45,843 nucleotides of DNA, from positions 1 to 45,843 of IMG/VR virus record IMGVR_UViG_3300031673_000107; one strand, written 5' to 3'. This DNA is from a virus. The position numbers were made by a program, and so were the translations under genes. This document shows, piece by piece, positions 27,466 through 35,369 of the stretch (position 1 is its first letter; the number at the start of each line of letters is the position of its first letter). The notes beneath the pieces are model-generated. The model made no database searches and had not been told where the DNA came from. It saw only the letters and a list, made by a program, of their open reading frames with translations.

Positions 27466-27989
27466 TGTCGAAACTTGTTCTGCCGACCTATACGGTCGTA
27501 CGCGATACTCGGGAACAACTTGGACATGGCTGGACTTTCGATGCTCATCTTCCTGAACGCCGCGCTCCGAGATGTGCGGGGACGGTTGTTGATACTTTAG
27601 AAACTGGTGATTATAGTCTAGTTGGTTACACAGACATATTGGCTATAGAACGAAAATGTGGTTTCGCTGAACTTTGGGTAAATTATAGCAGTAAGAGACG
27701 AATAGCATTCGAAAATGAAATGGGGCGAATGTCTCAGCTTAAATACGCCTATATTATTGTTGAATCTTCTATTACTCCAGATACATTAGATTTGTCACCT
27801 CCACAGTTCACTAAGGGTGTACCAGGAACATCTCTGGTTCGTTGGTTAATGTCTCTTACTATTAAATATGGGGTGCAGTTTATTCCTGCGGGACAATGTG
27901 GTAGAAAAATTGCTCAACTAATCTTTGAAGAAGTCGTGCGAGTGGAAAGAGATCGTTGGGTTTCGAAAGGGGATTATTTTGGCCGCTAA
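27465..27989 (+). CDS. ERCC4-domain nuclease (XPF/Mus81-like), 174 residues
   Basis: ATG at 27465 follows AAAGGAG and overlaps the gmd stop. The product has TVVRDTREQLGHGWTFDAHL, VDTLETGDYSLVGY and ILAIERKCGFAELWVNY. This is the ERCC4 nuclease pattern (D-x-R-E, then G-D-Y, then the E-R-K-x3-D/E active site, here IERKCGFAEL), and IVESSITPDTL follows. It likely cuts branched or flapped DNA, perhaps packaging intermediates or recombination structures. Its end overlaps the large terminase start by 11 bases, so it is translated with it. Confidence 0.8.
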   Translation: MSKLVLPTYTVVRDTREQLGHGWTFDAHLPERRAPRCAGTVVDTLETGDYSLVGYTDILAIERKCGFAELWVNYSSKRRIAFENEMGRMSQLKYAYIIVESSITPDTLDLSPPQFTKGVPGTSLVRWLMSLTIKYGVQFIPAGQCGRKIAQLIFEEVVRVERDRWVSKGDYFGR

Positions 27990-30900
27990 TACGGCAGAAT
28001 TACAAGATTTGTTGTACGGAGAGCAAGGCCGCTATGGTTATCTCTTTCCTTATAGAAATCGTGTTCCAACAATTAAACATCATATTTTTACAGATTTAAA
28101 GAAATCACGACGAACACTCGATCAAGAAGTGGTAGAAAGAATGCTTGATCTAAATAACATTGGCTGGACCGCCAAGGTTGTTCTGAATCTTGATCTTTTT
28201 CCGCTTCAGATAGCTATATTACAAATGTTGTGGAATACTCCATTTCCAATGTTGGTGGCTGCGCGTGGAGGAGCTAAATCTTTTTCTTTAGCTGTATATG
28301 CAATTTTGCGAGCTTTATTGGACCCAGGATCAAAAGTTGTAATTATTGGTGCAGGTTTAAGACAGGCTCGTCTAGTTTTTAGTTACATAGAAACCATATG
28401 GAACAATGCCCCCGTTTTAAGAGACATTGTTGGCAGTAAGAAAAACGCTGGTCCTCGGCAAAATGTGGACCTTTGTTACTTTAGAATCGGTGACAGTATA
28501 ATTACGGCTCTGCCTCTCGGCGATGGCTGCGTATCCAAACATTCGTTGCTTACTTACGACGATGGTTTTGACATTATATCGAGAGATTATCTCAATAATC
28601 AACATGATAAAAGCATTATATACAAACACCGGCAAATATGGGGGAATAAATCATTTCGACAAACGGACGAATCATATTGCAATGGCAAATCGCAAACAAA
28701 AAAAATTAGAACACATCATGGATTTGAAATTGAGGGAACACATAACCATAAATTGAAAATTGTTCGAGATAAACAAGTTCAATGGATTCGAATGGATGAA
28801 ATGCAAATTGGCGACAGAATTCTTTTAGATCGCTCCGTTCGATGGCATCGTGGACAAACAGATATCACAGAAAAAGAGGCTTACGCTATTGGTCTTTTGA
28901 TAGGAGTTAGAACAAAAGATAAACAATTTCCCGCCGCCATTCTTAAGTCATCTCGTAAAGTAACATCGGCATTTATTTCTGGACTTTTCGATAGTGACGG
29001 CAATATTCAAGTGCAAACCAGCAAGGGCGGCACCAGCATAGCCATTGGCTTTACGAATACCAGCAAGGAATTAGTCATACAACTTCAATATATTCTTCTT
29101 CATTATGGGATAGTTGCCCATGTTTGTTCCAGGAAGAGAGATGAGAAATGGGAAAGATGTTATGAATTATTGATAACAGGCGAAGATGTGCTCATTTTTG
29201 CTAACAAAATAGGGTTTAGATTGAAGCGGAAACAAAATGAGCTATTCGCAGGGATTGCCAAGAAAAAACGCTGGATGGATCAAAAAGATGATATTCCAAA
29301 TATCTTAGAGACCATGATAGATATAGCAAAAAACAATATGATCCCGTGGATAAGTAAAGATAATCAACAAGTGTGTGCGGGACATCTCAAAGACAAGAAG
29401 ACCGCCAGTCGTCCATTGGTAGAAAAATTTATAAGAGTGTATGGCCACATAGACGATCCTCGTATTGCCCACATTCGTTGTCTTGCTGATCCCGACATTT
29501 ATTATGATGAAATAATATCTATAGAAGATTCGGAATGTGTCACTTTTGATGTTCATGTGCCAGATGGACACGAATATTGTGCCGGAGGATTCTATAGTCA
29601 CAATACTAAAATTCGTGGATTTCGTGCCACTTCCATTTTATGTGATGAATTCGCGTGTTTGATTGGTCAAACTCCATTGACTTACGCCGACAAATTTGGG
29701 TGCATTTCGGATGGTCATGATTTATCGAATGTTAAGAAACAAACATTTAACAGAGAAACACAGATTTGGGGCAATGGTCTATTTAGAAAATCTACACAAA
29801 CATATTGTAACGGTATACATGACACTAAAAAAATATTGACAGGTAGAGGTAGAGTTATAGAAGGAACCCATAATCATATGATTCGTGTATTGAGAAATTA
29901 TTCCTTAGAGTGGACAAGATTGGATGCAATAGAAATTGGCGATTATGTACCTGTTGATCGTTCGTGGAGGTGGCATAGTGGACAAACAGACGTAACAAAG
30001 AATGAGGCTTACGCTATCGGCCTATTAGTAGGGGATGGCAATTATACAAGAAGGGGGCTCACTGGTTATTGCAGTTATGATCAACAGCTACTTGATGCTA
30101 TGACGGCATTTGGCAACTTTACTGTTCGCCGCACTAAGCCTTATGAAATGATTATGCATGGTGTTCAAAAACAACAACAGTTATTCGATAGATATGGATT
30201 TAAGTTTGCATATGCTCACGAAAAAATGTGGCCAACAGCAATCCTTGGTTCGTCTAGGGACATAGTTACCGCCTTTATTCAGGGGCTTATGGACACCGAT
30301 GGTCACGTGCAACGGATTAAACTTTATAATGATTCATATGGATGTATGGTTAGATTCGCAAGTACGAGTAAGTCCTTAGTAGATAACTTACAATATATTT
30401 TATTGCATTATGGAATCATTTCTCATGTTTATCATACTACTGGTTTTAGAAAAAGGCCGTTATACGTGTTAACCATTAGTGGGACCAACGTTAAACTGTT
30501 TTATGAGTACATTGGTTTTAGATTAGTAAGAAAACAAAAAATCTTACAAAATGTAATAGATCATAAGAGATTGTGGAAAGACAATGTTGATTATATTCCC
30601 GATATTAAAAATATGATTTTATCTATTATTTCTGATTATGGACCATTAAAAGGTTGCCATAAATCTAAGCGGTGGGATTTCGCAACGCTGAGCAGGGTTA
30701 AGCACATTTCAAGAGAGAGGGCTACACAGTTTTTAGACTATTATGGACATCTTGATGACAAAAGAATATCTACAATCCGTTCTTTAGCAAATGGTGATTA
30801 TTATTACGATCGTGTTACCTCTATTTCTAACGGTAGATGTGTAACGTATGATACATATGTACCAGATGGTAATGAATATTGTGCGAATGGATTTTACAGT

Positions 30901-32409
30901 CACAATAGCATTCCGTCGGATATATTTGATATAGTGGTTCGAGGTTTTGCTGCAACAACTAAAACCCCCATAGACGAAGCGAGACGCCTTGCTTTTGAAA
31001 GAGACCTCGATAAACTCAATTTTCCCTCCGATATTAAACACACTCTTGTGAAAAATGGTGGTAAAATGCGGGGTAATCAAATTGTTTATTCTGGTACGGC
31101 TTATTATGCTTTTAATCATTTTGCCAAGCGATATGAGATGTGGCAAGATATTATTAAAAGCAAAGGCGATCCAGAAAAGATATCACAAATTTTTGGTGGT
31201 GATAATTTGATTCCAGAAGGCTTTGATTACCGCGATTATGCTGTTATACGAATTCCATATAATCATTTACCAGATGGTCTTCTCGACCAAAGACAATTAG
31301 CACATGCAAAAGCTATTCTTCCGCGTAATATTTTTCTTATGGAGCACGGTGCGATTTTTGTTAAAGATTCGGATGGTTTTTTCCCCCGTAGTTTAATCGA
31401 AGGATGTACCGTTGGACCGAATAAGCCTATTGAAACTCCTGATGGTGCGATTACTTTTACGCCTTTAATGAGGGGGCAGAAAAATTGTAAATATGTTGCA
31501 GGAATCGATCCTGCTGCCGAAAGAGATAATCTAGCTATTGTTGTGGAAGAGGTTTGGGCGAATCATTCTCGGGTGGTCTATTGTTGGGCTGTAAATAAAA
31601 AAGAATTTATTAATCGTAAGAAAAAAGGGTTAATCACGGAAGACGATTATTACGCTTATTGTTGTGCTCGGATTCGTGAGATTACTCAATTGTTCAACTT
31701 AATTCGAATTGAAATGGATAGTCAAGGTGGTGGTTATGCCATAGCAGAAATGCTTCGTAGCAAAAAACTGCTAGACAAAGAAAAGGGGGATTTTCCGATT
31801 TATGAGGTTATTGATTTTAACGATCCTAAGTCTACCGACGGAGAGATCGATGGACGACATATTTTACATCTTGTGAAACCAAGTTCGGAATTTAATCAAG
31901 AAGCTAACATAGCTCTTCATAAAGGCCTAGAAACTCGTTCTTTATTGTTTCCAGCTTTTGATAGCGTCAAAATGTATGCTGCGATCGAGGCAGAAAAAGC
32001 TGCTGGTATTCTTTTTGACACTTTTGAAGAAAATGTGTTTAATTTAGAAGAACTTAAAAATGAGCTTTGTACTATTCAGATGAGTGAGACGGCGACAGGT
32101 AAAGAAAAGTTCGATACTCCACAAGTGGTTCAGCCCGGTGCTATTGAGGGTCGCAGTCGTAAGGGGAGACTTCGTAAAGATCGTTATACAGCATTATTGT
32201 TGTCATATAAATATATTTACGATACAGACATAGCTCCAGATAATGCCATTGATTATGAAAATGTGGTTGGTAATTTTGAGAAGCGGACCAAAGTTCCTAA
32301 AGATGAACCGCTTTATAGGGGGCCGGGAGTCGGTAGGATGCGAAATAGTGAATATACTCGTGGTGGCGGTTCTTTTGGGGCGGTAAAACGAAGCAAGAAA
32401 ATTTTGTAG
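27979..32409 (+). CDS. Large terminase subunit (TerL) precursor with two inteins, 1476 residues
   Basis: A TTG at 27979 with AAAGGGG upstream is the likely start. The N-extein (residues 1-183) has the Walker A motif ARGGAKS at about 95-101. Then intein 1 (184-542), the short middle extein TKIRGFRATSILCDEFA (543-559, with the Walker B ILCDEFA), intein 2 (560-976) and the C-extein (977-1476). The C-extein holds the RNase H-like nuclease: GIDPAAERDNLAIVVEE and EMDSQGGGYAIAEML carry acidic metal ligands. Spliced length would be 700 residues, normal for TerL. The protein powers DNA packaging into the prohead and cuts concatemers. Both splice sites lie by the ATPase active site. Confidence 0.9.
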   Translation: MAANTAELQDLLYGEQGRYGYLFPYRNRVPTIKHHIFTDLKKSRRTLDQEVVERMLDLNNIGWTAKVVLNLDLFPLQIAILQMLWNTPFPMLVAARGGAKSFSLAVYAILRALLDPGSKVVIIGAGLRQARLVFSYIETIWNNAPVLRDIVGSKKNAGPRQNVDLCYFRIGDSIITALPLGDGCVSKHSLLTYDDGFDIISRDYLNNQHDKSIIYKHRQIWGNKSFRQTDESYCNGKSQTKKIRTHHGFEIEGTHNHKLKIVRDKQVQWIRMDEMQIGDRILLDRSVRWHRGQTDITEKEAYAIGLLIGVRTKDKQFPAAILKSSRKVTSAFISGLFDSDGNIQVQTSKGGTSIAIGFTNTSKELVIQLQYILLHYGIVAHVCSRKRDEKWERCYELLITGEDVLIFANKIGFRLKRKQNELFAGIAKKKRWMDQKDDIPNILETMIDIAKNNMIPWISKDNQQVCAGHLKDKKTASRPLVEKFIRVYGHIDDPRIAHIRCLADPDIYYDEIISIEDSECVTFDVHVPDGHEYCAGGFYSHNTKIRGFRATSILCDEFACLIGQTPLTYADKFGCISDGHDLSNVKKQTFNRETQIWGNGLFRKSTQTYCNGIHDTKKILTGRGRVIEGTHNHMIRVLRNYSLEWTRLDAIEIGDYVPVDRSWRWHSGQTDVTKNEAYAIGLLVGDGNYTRRGLTGYCSYDQQLLDAMTAFGNFTVRRTKPYEMIMHGVQKQQQLFDRYGFKFAYAHEKMWPTAILGSSRDIVTAFIQGLMDTDGHVQRIKLYNDSYGCMVRFASTSKSLVDNLQYILLHYGIISHVYHTTGFRKRPLYVLTISGTNVKLFYEYIGFRLVRKQKILQNVIDHKRLWKDNVDYIPDIKNMILSIISDYGPLKGCHKSKRWDFATLSRVKHISRERATQFLDYYGHLDDKRISTIRSLANGDYYYDRVTSISNGRCVTYDTYVPDGNEYCANGFYSHNSIPSDIFDIVVRGFAATTKTPIDEARRLAFERDLDKLNFPSDIKHTLVKNGGKMRGNQIVYSGTAYYAFNHFAKRYEMWQDIIKSKGDPEKISQIFGGDNLIPEGFDYRDYAVIRIPYNHLPDGLLDQRQLAHAKAILPRNIFLMEHGAIFVKDSDGFFPRSLIEGCTVGPNKPIETPDGAITFTPLMRGQKNCKYVAGIDPAAERDNLAIVVEEVWANHSRVVYCWAVNKKEFINRKKKGLITEDDYYAYCCARIREITQLFNLIRIEMDSQGGGYAIAEMLRSKKLLDKEKGDFPIYEVIDFNDPKSTDGEIDGRHILHLVKPSSEFNQEANIALHKGLETRSLLFPAFDSVKMYAAIEAEKAAGILFDTFEENVFNLEELKNELCTIQMSETATGKEKFDTPQVVQPGAIEGRSRKGRLRKDRYTALLLSYKYIYDTDIAPDNAIDYENVVGNFEKRTKVPKDEPLYRGPGVGRMRNSEYTRGGGSFGAVKRSKKIL
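28528..29604 (+). mobile_element. Intein 1 in TerL, 359 residues, degenerate homing endonuclease
   Basis: It starts at Cys (C1, GGC|TGC) after PLGDG and ends YSHN before Thr, so C1, the penultimate His, terminal Asn and +1 Thr are all present for protein splicing. Block B GTHNHKLK and block F VTFDVHVPDGHEYCAGGFYS are clear. The LAGLIDADG (DOD) region is broken: after EAYAIGLLIG the text goes VRTKDKQ to ILKSSRK, with the GDG acid and about 58 residues missing relative to intein 2, while the second motif (ISGLFDSDGN) remains. Splicing looks intact; homing activity is probably lost. Confidence 0.85.
29656..30906 (+). mobile_element. Intein 2 in TerL, 417 residues, with complete LAGLIDADG homing endonuclease
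   Basis: It begins with Cys right after the Walker B CDEFA and ends YSHN before Ser (+1). C1, penultimate His and terminal Asn are present. Block B is GTHNHMIR. The endonuclease carries two DOD motifs, AIGLLVGDG and IQGLMDTDG, both with acidic residues, so it may be active. Throughout it is related to intein 1 (QIWGN, DRSWRWHSGQTDVT, EAYAIGLLVG, VTYDTYVPDGNEYCANGF). It therefore arose by transfer of an intein of the same family into a second site of the same gene. Confidence 0.9.
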
Positions 32410-32411
32410 TG

Positions 32412-32444
32412 GTGTATAATCACATTGCAATTGAATTGTAATGT
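32412..32444 (+). promoter_or_regulatory. GTGTATAAT promoter-like element followed by an inverted repeat, before the portal gene
   Basis: GTGTATAAT lies at 32412-32420. Two bases later a near-perfect inverted repeat (32422-32444: ACATTGCAAT, TGA, ATTGTAATGT, 9 of 10 pairs) covers the expected transcription start. A dimeric regulator bound here could block initiation. The portal ATG follows at 32468 with AAGGAAT. Confidence 0.55.
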
Positions 32445-32467
32445 CATCAATTATATAAGGAATAAAA

Positions 32468-34564
32468 ATGGATAAAGAAACACAGGCGATAGAGCAATTG
32501 TATACCAGAGGAGAAGAGAATTTTGCCAATTATGCCTTGGCCAAAATCTGTCATGCAAATCAAGGCATGCCCCACAGAACAATTGCATCTGATGTCAATC
32601 TTAGGTCGGGACATAATCGCTACGATTATGATTCCCATAGACCGAGCGATAAAATTCCCACTGAACATGCTAAAATTTTAAGTGCATGCCAAGCTGTTTA
32701 TCGCAAAGTGGGTATGGTTCGCAACGTTATCGATATGATGACCGATTTTGCTTCAGAAGGATTGGAATTACAACACCCTATTAAGTCACAAGAAAAATTT
32801 TATCGTGAATGGGCCAAAAGAGTTAATTTATCTGGTCGGGCACATGATTTTATGAAATTACTTATGCGAGACGCCAACGTGATTGTTCGTCGAAAAAATG
32901 CACTTATTACCAAATCGGCGACAAAAGAAATGTCGAAAAGTATTGTCTCGACTTTGATCGATGAAACCAAGGTTTTTGATTCTCCCGAAAAAATCAAAAC
33001 TCTTAAAGAAAAGGTTAGGAAAAATGAGATTCCTTGGAAATACACATTTCTTTCGCCAGTTATAATTGAAAAGATCGGTGGGGAAATAGGTAAATTTTTT
33101 GGTTCCGATGCTTTGGGGATGCGTATTCCAGCGCACTTGTCCAACGCCATTAAAAGGCCCAAAACTACTGTTGAGAAGGAATTTGTAAAAAAATTACCTC
33201 CAGAGATTGTTTTAGCTGCTCGCAAAAATGGGGTTTTAGTCAAGCTAGATATGGACAAAATATATGTCGATTACTATAAAAAAGACGATTGGGAGGATTG
33301 GGGAACGCCGTTTTTGTATGGTGTGCTCGAAGATATTATGTTCAAGGAAAAAATGAGATTGGCCGATATGGCAGCACTCGATGGTGTTATTAACGTGGTG
33401 CGATTATGGAAACTGGGTAAATCAGACAAGGAAATTTTACCGACTTCTGCTTGTGTAGATAAATTAATCGGAATTCTTCAGCACAATGTTGGTGGTGGAG
33501 TAATGGACCTTGTATGGGATGACATGATTGATCTCCAGGTTGAATATCCACCGACAGATAAAATTCTTGGAATAGAGAAATACAAAGGTGTTAACGCCGA
33601 TATTGTTCGTGGATTAGGAATTCCCGATTCATTGGTCGGTGGCGCAGATTTGGGTACACGAAATGCTCAATCTGCTTTTGTACAATTGAAAACATTGGTT
33701 GAGCGCCTAGAATATGTGAGAAGTCGCGCTATTCGTTGGATGGAGAATGAATTACGACTGGTTGCCAATGCTATGGGATTTAAAAATATTCCTGCGATTA
33801 ATTTTGGTAATATGTCTTTGAGAGACGAGGCCGCAGAAAAACAATTAATAATTCAATTGTTAGATCGTGGCATTATATCATCTGAGAAAACTACTGAAGT
33901 TTTTGGCGTTAATTATATGATTGAGCTTGAAAGAATGAAATCCGAACAAGATATTAGAACAAATAATCCGGGTGTGTTGGAAAAATCCAATCCCTATAAT
34001 AGGCCATTTTCTCTTCTGGATAAACAGAACGATCTTGCGATTAAATTAGAAAAGGTTAAACGGGGTCGTGACAGTGATGGTAATGGCGATAGTGGCGGCG
34101 ATAATCCGAATGGGGATCAACCCAAGGATGATGGGGATAATTCTTCGGGAAGACCACCATCAACCAAAGATACTGGACCAAGAGACGTAAGAACTCCTAA
34201 GTCCTTTTCTGTATTACAAGTCGTTGCAAATGATTTTTTAGAACAGATCGATCTTTTGGTGGATGATTCATATTTGAAAAAGAACAATGTTAAAAATATG
34301 CGATCTCTCACTAAGGCTCAGCGAATTGAATTAGAAGGAGTCAAACGCAGTATCTTGTCTGTCTTGCGATTCGGCGATAAGATAACAAAAAAACTTGTGT
34401 ATGAAAAGTTGAATACGAAAGGGAATGTGATTCATCGTATGGAGGTTTGTTTTGGTAATTTTGTGTCTGAGTTCGTTGCAACAACTCAGAAGGAACCCAC
34501 TATTAAAGAACGTAGGCTTTTGACCGCTATGGCGTGGGCCACTATTTTATCGGAAAGAGGTTAA
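32468..34564 (+). CDS. Portal protein, 698 residues
   Basis: Position right after TerL, size, and content identify it. YRKVGMVRNVIDMMTDFASE and FYREWAKRVNLSGRAHDFMK match the N-terminal portal region of large tailed phages. A central NVGGGVMDLVWDDMIDLQVE and the helical SLVGGADLGTRNAQSAFVQL, KTLVERLEYVRSRAIRWMEN form the long stem and crown helices. From about residue 530 a low-complexity DGDNSSGRPPS linker leads to a helical C-terminal domain. Twelve copies make the DNA-entry ring of the head. It starts the head operon behind the GTGTATAAT element. Confidence 0.85.
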   Translation: MDKETQAIEQLYTRGEENFANYALAKICHANQGMPHRTIASDVNLRSGHNRYDYDSHRPSDKIPTEHAKILSACQAVYRKVGMVRNVIDMMTDFASEGLELQHPIKSQEKFYREWAKRVNLSGRAHDFMKLLMRDANVIVRRKNALITKSATKEMSKSIVSTLIDETKVFDSPEKIKTLKEKVRKNEIPWKYTFLSPVIIEKIGGEIGKFFGSDALGMRIPAHLSNAIKRPKTTVEKEFVKKLPPEIVLAARKNGVLVKLDMDKIYVDYYKKDDWEDWGTPFLYGVLEDIMFKEKMRLADMAALDGVINVVRLWKLGKSDKEILPTSACVDKLIGILQHNVGGGVMDLVWDDMIDLQVEYPPTDKILGIEKYKGVNADIVRGLGIPDSLVGGADLGTRNAQSAFVQLKTLVERLEYVRSRAIRWMENELRLVANAMGFKNIPAINFGNMSLRDEAAEKQLIIQLLDRGIISSEKTTEVFGVNYMIELERMKSEQDIRTNNPGVLEKSNPYNRPFSLLDKQNDLAIKLEKVKRGRDSDGNGDSGGDNPNGDQPKDDGDNSSGRPPSTKDTGPRDVRTPKSFSVLQVVANDFLEQIDLLVDDSYLKKNNVKNMRSLTKAQRIELEGVKRSILSVLRFGDKITKKLVYEKLNTKGNVIHRMEVCFGNFVSEFVATTQKEPTIKERRLLTAMAWATILSERG

Positions 34565-34568
34565 TTTT

Positions 34569-34964
34569 ATGGATTTTGATCAAATGTTTAATTTGTTGGC
34601 GACATATGGAGACAGAAGTTTTCCAGATGCTGCTTTTATTATAGAAAAGGGTGCTGAAAAAGATAAAAATGGTAAGACTTTACAAAAATTCAGACATCTT
34701 CCTCATCATAATAAAAGTGTTACTTCTGCTACGGATAATGGGAGCGTAGATGTCCCTCATTTGAGAAATGCTTTGGCTCGCGTTAATCAAACGAAGCCGA
34801 TTAAGGAAAGTGCCGCTAATTTTAGAAAACGGGCTAAGTCGCACTTACAATCGCATGCCCGTGCGGTACTTAAAAGTTATAAAGCTAAAGGATCGGTAAC
34901 TTTTGAGCAACAGGAATTTGTGGAATTTTGTGTTTCGATAGGTATAATTGAAAAGGGAGAATAG
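34569..34964 (+). CDS. Small head-associated protein with protease-linked motif, 131 residues
   Basis: The product contains DAAFIIEKGAEKDKNGKTLQ, KFRHLPHHNKSV and DVPHLRNALARVNQTK. The order ExGAxKDxxGKT, LPxH, then LPHLRNALARxxQT followed by basic helices is a module I know from phage capsid maturation proteases and their neighbours. Here it stands alone, just before the protease/scaffold gene. It may be a separated part of that protein. It starts 4 bases after the portal stop. Confidence 0.65.
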   Translation: MDFDQMFNLLATYGDRSFPDAAFIIEKGAEKDKNGKTLQKFRHLPHHNKSVTSATDNGSVDVPHLRNALARVNQTKPIKESAANFRKRAKSHLQSHARAVLKSYKAKGSVTFEQQEFVEFCVSIGIIEKGE

Positions 34965-34966
34965 TT

Positions 34967-35293
34967 ATGGCGATAGTTAATGTTTCGTTGGATACGCAAA
35001 CTCGACAGGTTGTTCTTACTGTTAATGGCGTATTGGTTCCTGCGCACGAATGTTCAATTACAAAATATGTGTATGATGGTGATGGAGAAGAGGTGGCGTT
35101 TTCTTATACGCTTGAAAATGTTGATGGAAATGGAATGAAAGAAAGACGGCAATACTATCTTCCTTCTCCAGAAGAATTGGCTACCAAAGCTCACGATGGA
35201 TTAGATGATAAAGGAATCGCGTCTAGGATTCTTCATAATGATGATCGGGCTAAAGCTGATGTAATTAATTTTTTGAATCAACGACGGCTATGA
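34967..35293 (+). CDS. Hypothetical head-operon protein, 108 residues
   Basis: The product is beta-rich: MAIVNVSLDTQTRQVVLTVN, GVLVPAHECSITKYVYDGDG and VAFSYTLENVDGNGMKERRQ, with a helical end DRAKADVINFLNQRRL. Its position between the protease-linked module and the protease/scaffold gene suggests a head structural or assembly role. No family is recognised. Confidence 0.6.
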   Translation: MAIVNVSLDTQTRQVVLTVNGVLVPAHECSITKYVYDGDGEEVAFSYTLENVDGNGMKERRQYYLPSPEELATKAHDGLDDKGIASRILHNDDRAKADVINFLNQRRL

Positions 35294-35339
35294 AAGATCA
35301 TTTTATGAGTTTATTTTTGTATAATTTTTGTTAATAATT

Positions 35340-35348
35340 GTGTATAAT
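35340..35348 (+). promoter_or_regulatory. GTGTATAAT promoter-like element before the protease/scaffold gene
   Basis: GTGTATAATTT lies about 20 bases before the ATG at 35370. A second TTGTATAAT lies about 24 bases further upstream. The leader is AT-rich, with no -35 consensus. It matches the elements at 23489, 32412 and 40324. Confidence 0.55.
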
Positions 35349-35369
35349 TTAAATGATGGAGGATTTTGA

